Assembly: GCA_937905855.1 (NCBI GenBank)
Contig: CALCWU010000181.1
Coordinates: 1-5,855, forward strand
Direction of reading: 5' to 3'
DNA: 5,855 nt
Origin: an uncultured Mollicutes bacterium
Lineage (GTDB): Bacteria > Bacillota_I > Bacilli_A > Acholeplasmatales > Anaeroplasmataceae
Shown: piece by piece, positions 1 to 5,316 of the stretch
Layout: every line of letters begins with the position of its first letter
Position numbering within the stretch: position 1 is the stretch's first letter
Program-made: the position numbers and the translations under genes
Notes under the pieces: model-generated
What the model was told of the DNA's origin: nothing
Database searches by the model: none
The model's input: only the letters and a program-made list of their open reading frames with translations

Positions 1-1648
1 TTATAGTTTCGTTTTTTACATATAGCTCGTGATTTTTTTTATTAAAAGCATTTAGTATTTTATTTTTTTCGATTTCTAAAAGGGTTATAACCTCGTTTAA
101 TCCTTTCTCTTTATTATAAATAGTTTCTTCCTTAGTGTGAACAATTGTATCTAGCTCATTTTGAAAATTAATATCATTTTGGTATATTGAGATATCTCTT
201 AATATCATTTCAGAGGCAATACGATAGTTACTTTCAAGCTTAACTAAATCTTTTTGAAATAACTTGTTACGAATTTCGTTATTACTTCTAAGCTCATTTG
301 CTCTTATATAAAACTTTTGGTTTATTATTTGAACATTTGTATTGTATTCACGTTCAAATATTTCCTCCTCGTGATTTAGCTTATCATGAGCGTTTTTTTC
401 TTCCATTGTTAAATTCAAAATATCATATTTTTTTTCTATCTCGTAAATATATTTTTGATTTTTAAATTTTTCTGATTCCTTTATGTAGGATAATTCAATT
501 TCATTTAATTGTTTATTTTGACTAATTAAGGCTTGCTTTTTATAATGTTCAAATTGATTTTGTTTAATTCTTAAATTATTTTTTAAAATTTTAAATCCTT
601 TAGGATTATTTTTCTTATCATAGCTTTTAAATAGTTCATCATATTCATTAGTTAAGGAGAAGTAGTCCTTATCGAAATTAAAATTATCGTAATAAAATTT
701 TCTTGTTAGCTGGTCCTTTTCATTTTGATGCTTATTATATAAAATTTCATTTAATGAGTCAATATCAGTTAGATTTTGAGCAAATTTCTTCACAATATCT
801 TTGTTTTTTTGCGTGTAAAGGCTTCGTAATGAGTCTCTTCTAGTATTTAAATTTGCAATGTTAGTATCAAATGTATTTTTTGCTTGAACTAATTCATCAT
901 TTTTAGTCGCATTTAGGGCATTAATCTTATTATTTAGCTTGATACTTTGATTTAAAATAGAATCATTGATATCAAACTTGCTTTTATCAAATTCCTTTAA
1001 TTTACCCTCATATTCATTTTTGGCTTCAAAAATCTTTTTATTTAAAAAATCAAGAAGTGATTTATTAGATTCATCAAATTTAAATAAACGCTTTGAGGAA
1101 TTTGAATGTAGTGCTTCATTTTTAAGCTGTAATGCATCATTTGATTTAGAAATGAAAAGTGTATAATTATTTTTAGCTTCTTTAATATGATAATCAAATA
1201 ATTCAATATTACCTTTTTTAGTCGCGTTTAAAACCGCAATTTTTTGTTCGGTTGAGGAATTGTTAATTATAATATCCTTATTTAGACTTTTAATTTGTTC
1301 ATCAAATTGATTTTGCTTTGCTTCATTTTCCTTCTTTATTTTTGATATTTCTAAAGATGTTTGATTTGTGTTCTTGGATAGTGATTGAAGATATTCCATT
1401 TTACATTCGTTATTTTTATTTAAAAATAATTGATGAATTATCTCCATTTTTTGTTTTGATTTTTGTTCTTGATTGTTATATTTTTCAAATAGTGGAGTAA
1501 TTTCTTCGAATAGTGAATTAAAATCGTTTTGTAATTGTTCTAAAAAATTAGTATTATAATCTGGTGATATTATATCTTTTTCTTCATATTTTTCTAATAG
1601 CTTAGCTATATTTTCATTTAGTCTTTTTGTCGAATTTTCAAATGACAT
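1..1648 (-). CDS. Long coiled-coil protein of unknown function, C-terminus beyond the window
   Basis: I do not recognise this gene. The reading frame is open from an ATG at 1648 to the left edge, giving 549 codons with no stop, so the C-terminus is missing. The start is decided by a very strong ribosome binding site (GGAGGTGAT, three bases before ATG) and a good promoter just upstream. The protein begins MSFENSTKRL. It is dominated by Asn, Lys, Glu, Leu and Ile, with only three prolines (29, 52, 349), four glycines, one cysteine (82) and no tryptophan. That composition fits a long, mostly alpha-helical coiled-coil rod. I see no signal peptide, no membrane segment and no Walker A motif near the N-terminus, which argues against an SMC or Rad50 ATPase. 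Residues 101-145 and 206-250 are related copies, both ending near LNATK. A cytoplasmic structural or scaffold role is inference only. The coding call itself is secure. Confidence 0.88.
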   Translation of the reverse strand, partial: MSFENSTKRLNENIAKLLEKYEEKDIISPDYNTNFLEQLQNDFNSLFEEITPLFEKYNNQEQKSKQKMEIIHQLFLNKNNECKMEYLQSLSKNTNQTSLEISKIKKENEAKQNQFDEQIKSLNKDIIINNSSTEQKIAVLNATKKGNIELFDYHIKEAKNNYTLFISKSNDALQLKNEALHSNSSKRLFKFDESNKSLLDFLNKKIFEAKNEYEGKLKEFDKSKFDINDSILNQSIKLNNKINALNATKNDELVQAKNTFDTNIANLNTRRDSLRSLYTQKNKDIVKKFAQNLTDIDSLNEILYNKHQNEKDQLTRKFYYDNFNFDKDYFSLTNEYDELFKSYDKKNNPKGFKILKNNLRIKQNQFEHYKKQALISQNKQLNEIELSYIKESEKFKNQKYIYEIEKKYDILNLTMEEKNAHDKLNHEEEIFEREYNTNVQIINQKFYIRANELRSNNEIRNKLFQKDLVKLESNYRIASEMILRDISIYQNDINFQNELDTIVHTKEETIYNKEKGLNEVITLLEIEKNKILNAFNKKNHELYVKNETI

Positions 1649-1651
1649 AAT

Positions 1652-1660
1652 ATCACCTCC
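1652..1660 (-). promoter_or_regulatory. Strong ribosome binding site of the coiled-coil gene
   Basis: On the minus strand this reads GGAGGTGAT, a near-complete complement of the 16S rRNA 3' end, three bases before the ATG at 1648. It fixes the start codon and predicts efficient translation. Confidence 0.85.
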
Positions 1661-1672
1661 TTGTGTTAATTT

Positions 1673-1701
1673 ATTATATAATTTTTTTAGGTATTAGTCA
1701 A
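1673..1701 (-). promoter_or_regulatory. Sigma-A type promoter of the coiled-coil gene
   Basis: Read on the minus strand, the -35 hexamer is TTGACT (1701-1696, five of six consensus bases). The spacer is 17 bases and the -10 is a perfect TATAAT (1678-1673). Transcription should start near 1666, leaving a leader of roughly 18 bases that contains the ribosome binding site. It is the best promoter in the window by inspection. The -10 lies in the 10-base palindrome ATTATATAAT (1673-1682), so a -10 hexamer is also present on the plus strand. Confidence 0.8.
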
Positions 1702-1709
1702 AATGAAAT

Positions 1710-1739
1710 GAGTATTTTTTCACTTTTTTTGCATAATAT
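1710..1739 (+). promoter_or_regulatory. Possible promoter of the LysM gene, sporulation sigma-E-like (tentative)
   Basis: There is no good sigma-A promoter facing the LysM gene. GAGTATT (1710-1716), 15 bases, then CATAATAT (1732-1739) resembles the Bacillus sigma-E pattern (about KMATATT, 14-15 bases, CATACAHT), with six of seven and six of eight positions matching by eye. In such AT-rich DNA this could be chance. Transcription starting near 1745 would put the ribosome binding site at the extreme 5' end, which weakens the call. The other candidate is the plus-strand TATAAT at 1677-1682, which lacks a recognisable -35. Confidence 0.25.
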
Positions 1740-1742
1740 ATA

Positions 1743-1750
1743 GTGGTGAT
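1743..1750 (+). promoter_or_regulatory. Ribosome binding site that sets the LysM gene start
   Basis: GTGGTGAT ends four bases before the ATG at 1755. The two GTG triplets at 1743 and 1746 could be read in frame as starts four and three codons earlier. They are part of the Shine-Dalgarno match itself, so the ATG is preferred. Confidence 0.7.
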
Positions 1751-1754
1751 TTTT

Positions 1755-2123
1755 ATGATTTTACATATTGTTAAAAATAATGAGCAAATAAGTGAAATTT
1801 TAGATGTCTATGGTTTAACATTTGAGGAGATTTTTGAATACAATAGGCATATTACTGATTTTGATAATTTAATATGTGGCACAAGGCTTTGGATTCCTCT
1901 TTTAAGTGAAGAAATAAGTGAAATATTAGATAATAGTGAAGGCTTTGTTGATAATAAAATAACTAAAATTAAAGATATTAATATAAGTGAAGAAAAAACT
2001 ATCAATGAAGCTGAAGAAAAAAATATTGCAAAGCCAAAAAGCGATGAAAGAATAAAATTAAAAGCTTATCCAGGAATATTACCACCTAAAAGCCTATATG
2101 AAGGAAATGAAATTCCAAAATAG
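1755..2123 (+). CDS. Small LysM-domain protein without signal peptide, SafA-like N-terminus
   Basis: The 122-residue product starts directly with one LysM domain (about residues 3-48). It runs from HIVKNNEQISEI through YGLTFEEIFEYNRHITDFDN to GTRLWIP, matching the family pattern of HxV, YG, N and G-x-x-L-x-IP. LysM domains usually bind N-acetylglucosamine polymers such as peptidoglycan, yet there is no signal peptide or membrane segment. The rest (49-122) is acidic and lysine-rich, probably disordered, and ends in a proline-containing tail (YPGILPPK at 105-112). LysM proteins that begin at residue 1 without export signals are known among spore-coat morphogenetic proteins (SafA, SpoVID, YaaH) made in the mother cell. 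From memory, SafA begins with a similar HIV LysM and is encoded a few genes from ruvA in Bacillus subtilis. The SafA relationship is therefore plausible but unproven. The gene lies 65 bases before ruvA and could also be read together with it. Confidence 0.85.
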   Translation: MILHIVKNNEQISEILDVYGLTFEEIFEYNRHITDFDNLICGTRLWIPLLSEEISEILDNSEGFVDNKITKIKDINISEEKTINEAEEKNIAKPKSDERIKLKAYPGILPPKSLYEGNEIPK

Positions 2124-2144
2124 GTTTATTTTTTTACTAAAATA

Positions 2145-2153
2145 TGCTAAAAT
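2145..2153 (+). promoter_or_regulatory. Probable extended -10 promoter for ruvA and the downstream operon
   Basis: TATGCTAAAAT (2143-2153) combines the Gram-positive TRTG extension with the -10 hexamer TAAAAT (five of six). The -35 position 17 bases upstream, TTTATT at 2125-2130, is weak, as is common for extended -10 promoters. Transcription would start near 2160, leaving a leader of about 29 bases. The octamer CTAAAATA occurs twice, ten bases apart (2137-2144 and 2147-2154), so there are two overlapping candidate hexamers. The promoter could drive ruvA through tgt independently of the LysM gene. Confidence 0.5.
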
Positions 2154-2188
2154 AGATTGACTAGTATTATTGAAACGGGTGAATCTAA

Positions 2189-2755
2189 ATGTATGCATAT
2201 ATTGAAGGCGTTGTAAGTGAGGTTACGCCTAAATACATTGTGTGTGAGAATAATAAAATTGGTTATTTACTCATTGTAAGTAATCCTTACAATTATAAGC
2301 CTAATGAGACCTATAAAATTTATACCTATCTTTATGTGAGAGAGGATATTTTTGATTTATATGGCTTTAAAACTAAGGCTGAAAGAGATTTGTTTTTGAA
2401 GCTTATTTCGGTAAGTGGCATTGGTCCTAAAAGTGCTCTTAGTATTTTAGCTAGTGGTAGTGTTAATGAAATAATTAAAGCTATTGAGGATAGAAATGAT
2501 GCTTATTTACGTAAATTTCCTGGTATTGGTGCTAAGGCAAGTCAACAAATTATTTTGGATTTACGTGGAAAGGTAAGCTTTGACAATATTGATAATCAAA
2601 ATACTCATAGCTCTAAGCTTGACGACGTTGAGGCTGCCTTAATGGCTTTAGGATATAACAAAAAGGAAATTACTAAGGTTATAGCCAAGCTTGATGGTAC
2701 CAAGGATGAGGGAGATCTTGTAAAAGAGGCTTTAAAGCTAATTACTAAAATATAA
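2189..2755 (+). CDS. ruvA: Holliday junction branch migration complex subunit RuvA
   Basis: RuvA tetramers bind four-way DNA junctions and load the RuvB motor during recombinational repair in the cytoplasm. The 188-residue product shows all three family domains. The N-terminal OB fold (about 1-62) includes YLYVREDIFDLYGF, whose Glu52 and Asp53 match the acidic pin (Glu55, Asp56) of E. coli RuvA. Two helix-hairpin-helix motifs follow, SVSGIGPKSA (74-83) and FPGIGAKAS (110-118). The C-terminal RuvB-binding domain is DDVEAALMALGY (145-156) onward. The protein is about 15 residues shorter than E. coli RuvA, mostly in the flexible linker (about 128-144), and nothing essential is missing. The ATG is preceded by GGGTGA (2177-2182). 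The gene ends 12 bases before ruvB, in the usual ruvAB arrangement. Confidence 0.97.
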   Translation: MYAYIEGVVSEVTPKYIVCENNKIGYLLIVSNPYNYKPNETYKIYTYLYVREDIFDLYGFKTKAERDLFLKLISVSGIGPKSALSILASGSVNEIIKAIEDRNDAYLRKFPGIGAKASQQIILDLRGKVSFDNIDNQNTHSSKLDDVEAALMALGYNKKEITKVIAKLDGTKDEGDLVKEALKLITKI

Positions 2756-2767
2756 AAGAGGTAAAAA

Positions 2768-3781
2768 ATGGAAGAAAGAATAGTAGATCCAGAAAAGCTA
2801 GAGATTGATGAGGATGAATTATCCTTACGTCCTTTGAAGATAACTGAATATATTGGACAAGATACGATTAAAGAAATGCTTGATGTTTATATAAAGGCCG
2901 CTCTTGCTCGAAATGAGGCCTTAGATCATGTTTTACTATATGGTCCACCTGGTCTTGGAAAGACAACACTTGCTCAAATTATTGCTAACGAGCTTAACGT
3001 TAATTTAAAGGTTGTTTCAGGTCCTAGTATTGAGCGAACAGGTGATTTAGCTGCTGTTTTATCACAACTAGAGGAGGGGGATGTTTTGTTTATTGACGAA
3101 ATACATAGACTTCCTCGCTTTGTTGAAGAAATTTTATATAGTGCTATGGAGGATTATGTACTAGATATAATGGTTGGTAAAGATAGTAGTGCTAAAAGCA
3201 TTCGTGTAAATTTACCGCCATTTACTCTTGTTGGCGCAACTACCCGCTATGGTGATTTGTCTGCTCCACTTCGTGATAGATTTGGGGTGGTTTTAAGATT
3301 AAATTATTATACAACTGAAGAGCTTAAGCAAATTGTCAACAGAACAGCAGTTGTTTATCAAACAAAGATTAATGATGATGCAGCTTTAGAATTAGCTAAA
3401 AGAAGTAGAGGAACACCACGTATTGCTAATAGATTGTTTAGAAGAGTTAGAGATTTTGCAACTGTAAAGGGAAATGGTGATATTACCCTTGATATAACTA
3501 AAATGGCTTTAGGAAAGCTAAATATAGATGATTCTGGATTGGATGAAACAGATTATAGATATTTAAAGGGAATTATTGAATTATTTGGTGGAGGACCTGT
3601 AGGAATTGAATCGCTTGCTGCCTCTATTTCTGAAGAGGTAACAACAATTGAAGATGTTTATGAGCCATATTTATTACAAGAAGGATATATTAAACGTTCA
3701 CCAAGAGGAAGAATAGTTACAAAAAAGGCTTATGATTTATTAAAAATACCATATTATAAAGGAATGTTTGAAAATGATTAA
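2768..3781 (+). CDS. ruvB: Holliday junction branch migration ATPase RuvB
   Basis: RuvB is the hexameric AAA+ motor that, with RuvA, drives branch migration of Holliday junctions using ATP. The 337-residue product has the usual full length. Visible motifs in order are Walker A GPPGLGKTT (59-67), the RuvB-specific GPSIERTGDLAA (85-96), Walker B LFIDEIH (107-113), sensor 1 GATTR (156-160), the arginine-finger region LRDRFG (168-173) and sensor 2 GTPRIANR (215-222). The C-terminal winged-helix DNA-binding domain contains GGGPVG (274-279) and RSPRGR (310-315). A Tyr follows GATTR where an Ala is usual, a small change outside the catalytic residues. The start ATG has an AAGAGG ribosome binding site (2756-2761). 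The end overlaps queA by eight bases, suggesting translational coupling. No ruvC is present here, and Bacillota normally use RecU as the resolvase. Confidence 0.98.
   Translation: MEERIVDPEKLEIDEDELSLRPLKITEYIGQDTIKEMLDVYIKAALARNEALDHVLLYGPPGLGKTTLAQIIANELNVNLKVVSGPSIERTGDLAAVLSQLEEGDVLFIDEIHRLPRFVEEILYSAMEDYVLDIMVGKDSSAKSIRVNLPPFTLVGATTRYGDLSAPLRDRFGVVLRLNYYTTEELKQIVNRTAVVYQTKINDDAALELAKRSRGTPRIANRLFRRVRDFATVKGNGDITLDITKMALGKLNIDDSGLDETDYRYLKGIIELFGGGPVGIESLAASISEEVTTIEDVYEPYLLQEGYIKRSPRGRIVTKKAYDLLKIPYYKGMFEND
3758..3763 (+). promoter_or_regulatory. Ribosome binding site of queA, inside the end of ruvB
   Basis: AAAGGA lies ten bases before the ATG at 3774, within the last codons of ruvB. 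A TTG at 3768 is in frame but lies between this site and the ATG with poorer spacing, so ATG 3774 is preferred. Confidence 0.5.
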
Positions 3782-4796
3782 GACAAGTGATTTTGATTAT
3801 TATTTACCAGAGGAATTGATTGCTCAAACTCCTCTTAAGGATAGAAGTGCCTCAAGATTGATGGTACTTGATAAAACTACAGGTGAAATTTCTCATCGTC
3901 ATTTTTATGATATTATAGATTATCTTAATGAAAATGATGTTCTAGTATTGAATAATACAAAGGTTATTCCTGCAAGACTTCATGGTGTTAAAGAGGATAC
4001 TAAAGCCCATATTGAATTACTATTATTGAAGGATTTAGGCGATGATACCTGGGAATGTCTTGTTAAGCCTCAAAGAAGGGTAAAGCTTGATACTATAGTA
4101 TCATTTGGTGATGGAATTTTAAAGGCTAAGTGCGTTAAGGTAGATGAGGCTGGAGTTTCTCAATTTAAATTAATTTATAAGGGAATTTTAGTAGAAATTT
4201 TGGATAAATTAGGAGAAATGCCCTTACCTCCATATATCCATGAGCAATTAGAGGACAAGAATCGTTATCAAACTGTTTATGCTAAATTTGCTGGAAGCGC
4301 AGCAGCACCAACAGCTGGTCTTCATTTTACAAATGAATTATTAAATAAAATTAAAGAAAAAAATGTAACTATTTGCTATGTAACATTACATGTTGGTCTT
4401 GGAACCTTTAGACCAGTAAATGAAGAAAATATTTTGGAGCATAAAATGCATTCCGAGTACTATATTATGAGTGAGGAAACAGCAAATATTTTAAATGAAG
4501 CAAAGAAAAATGGTAAAAGAATAATCGCTGTAGGAACAACCTCTACAAGAACCTTAGAAGCAAATTATGATAATGGCTTTCATGCTAAAAGTGAGGAAAC
4601 TTCTATATTTATATATCCAGGATACAAATTCAAGGCAATTGATGCTTTAATTACTAATTTTCATTTGCCAAAATCAACACTAGTAATGCTTGTTAGTGCT
4701 CTTGCGGGAAGAGAAAATATTTTAAACGCCTATAATGAAGCAGTAAAAGAAAAATATCGTTTCTTTAGCTTCGGTGATGCAATGTTTATAAAGTAG
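3774..4796 (+). CDS. queA: S-adenosylmethionine:tRNA ribosyltransferase-isomerase QueA
   Basis: QueA transfers and isomerises the ribosyl part of S-adenosylmethionine onto preQ1 already inserted in tRNA, giving epoxyqueuosine, the penultimate step of queuosine synthesis. The 340-residue product matches the family from end to end. It has the N-terminal FDYYLPEELIAQTP (7-20) and RLMVLD (28-33), then NNTKVIPARL (60-69). The diagnostic GSAAAPTAGLHFT (174-186), HVGLGTFRPV (206-215), ITNFHLPKSTL (293-303) and the C-terminal FSFGDAMFI (331-339) follow. The common form of the diagnostic motif has Val where this one has Ala176, a mild change. The start ATG overlaps the last eight bases of ruvB (ATGATTAA). 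A cyclophilin gene follows after 12 bases, with tgt after that, so the queuosine partner enzyme stays in the same operon. Confidence 0.97.
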   Translation: MIKTSDFDYYLPEELIAQTPLKDRSASRLMVLDKTTGEISHRHFYDIIDYLNENDVLVLNNTKVIPARLHGVKEDTKAHIELLLLKDLGDDTWECLVKPQRRVKLDTIVSFGDGILKAKCVKVDEAGVSQFKLIYKGILVEILDKLGEMPLPPYIHEQLEDKNRYQTVYAKFAGSAAAPTAGLHFTNELLNKIKEKNVTICYVTLHVGLGTFRPVNEENILEHKMHSEYYIMSEETANILNEAKKNGKRIIAVGTTSTRTLEANYDNGFHAKSEETSIFIYPGYKFKAIDALITNFHLPKSTLVMLVSALAGRENILNAYNEAVKEKYRFFSFGDAMFIK

Positions 4797-4808
4797 GAAG
4801 GATAATAT

Positions 4809-5315
4809 ATGAATTACAAAGAATTATTAAACGATAAAAATGATAAGGTTACAATAACCTTAGAAAATGGCAAAGAAATAAAACTTGAGCTATTTAAAGA
4901 AGTAGCACCTATAACTGTTCAAAATTTTTTAAATCTTGTTGATGAAAAGTTTTATGATGGACTAATTTTTCATAGAGTTATAGAAGGCTTTATGATTCAG
5001 GGTGGTGATCCAACAGGAACTGGAATTGGTGGCAGCTCTAAAAAAATAAAGGGTGAATTTAAAATTAATGGTGTAAATAATGAATTGAATCATACTAGAG
5101 GTGTAATATCTATGGCTAGATCATATGATAACAATAGTGCTTCAAGTCAATTCTTTATTATGCATAAGGATGCTCATCATCTTGATGGATCATATGCTGC
5201 CTTTGGTGCAGTTGTTTCTGGTATTGAAAATGTTGATGAGATTGCCAAAACAAAAACTGATTATAATGATAGACCAATTAAAGAACAAAAAATTAAAACA
5301 ATAAGAAGAGGTTAA
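4809..5315 (+). CDS. Cyclophilin-type peptidyl-prolyl cis-trans isomerase
   Basis: Cyclophilins catalyse cis-trans isomerisation of Xaa-Pro peptide bonds and assist protein folding. The 168-residue product is a single-domain enzyme without a signal peptide or lipobox, so it should be cytoplasmic (PpiB type). The core contains LELFKEVAPITVQNFL (26-41), then FHRVIEGFMIQGGDPTGTG (54-72) with the catalytic Arg56 and Gln64. RGVISMAR (97-104), SSQFFI (112-117) and HLDGSYAAFG (124-133) follow. The position of human CypA Trp121, important for cyclosporin binding, is His124 here, as non-Trp residues often are in bacteria, so weak cyclosporin sensitivity is likely. The ATG has a strong GGAAGGA ribosome binding site (4796-4802) that overlaps the end of queA. 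The stop codon is followed one base later by tgt. Its place inside a queuosine operon is unusual and suggests co-expression, not a known pathway link. Confidence 0.96.
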   Translation: MNYKELLNDKNDKVTITLENGKEIKLELFKEVAPITVQNFLNLVDEKFYDGLIFHRVIEGFMIQGGDPTGTGIGGSSKKIKGEFKINGVNNELNHTRGVISMARSYDNNSASSQFFIMHKDAHHLDGSYAAFGAVVSGIENVDEIAKTKTDYNDRPIKEQKIKTIRRG

Positions 5316-5316
5316 T

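Noticed and set aside
966..1166. Plus-strand ORF of 66 codons
   Set aside because: It lies antisense inside the long minus-strand coiled-coil frame, has no ribosome binding site and encodes a Ser/Phe-rich product typical of a complementary-strand shadow.
1318..1500. Plus-strand ORF of 60 codons with a hydrophobic product that looks like a small membrane protein
   Set aside because: It is antisense to the coiled-coil gene. The Phe/Leu/Ile content simply mirrors the Lys/Glu/Asn codons on the other strand, and no ribosome binding site precedes it.
1..1648. SMC/Rad50-type ATPase
   Set aside because: These carry a Walker A motif within roughly the first 40 residues. None is present here, and the N-terminus is already helical and lysine/glutamate-rich.
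1743..1754. GTG start for the LysM gene, adding four residues
   Set aside because: The GTG triplets form the Shine-Dalgarno match themselves. ATG 1755 has ideal spacing and places the LysM domain directly at the N-terminus as in SafA.
1808..2005. Minus-strand ORF of 65 codons
   Set aside because: It is a shadow of the LysM gene, with no ribosome binding site or recognisable product.
2157..2162. TTGACT as a -35 hexamer for ruvA
   Set aside because: Seventeen bases downstream is TGAATC, not a -10, and the position overlaps the ribosome binding site.
2124..2188. A preQ1 riboswitch upstream of the operon that contains queA and tgt
   Set aside because: The 65-base gap has no GC-containing stem or C-rich loop and shows no preQ1 aptamer pattern. 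No other gap is long enough.
1649..2188. Rho-independent terminators in the two intergenic gaps
   Set aside because: Runs of T are present, but no GC-containing inverted repeat precedes any of them.
3768..3773. TTG start for queA, adding two residues
   Set aside because: ATG 3774 is a better start codon with acceptable spacing from AAAGGA, and QueA proteins normally begin close to the FDYxLP motif.
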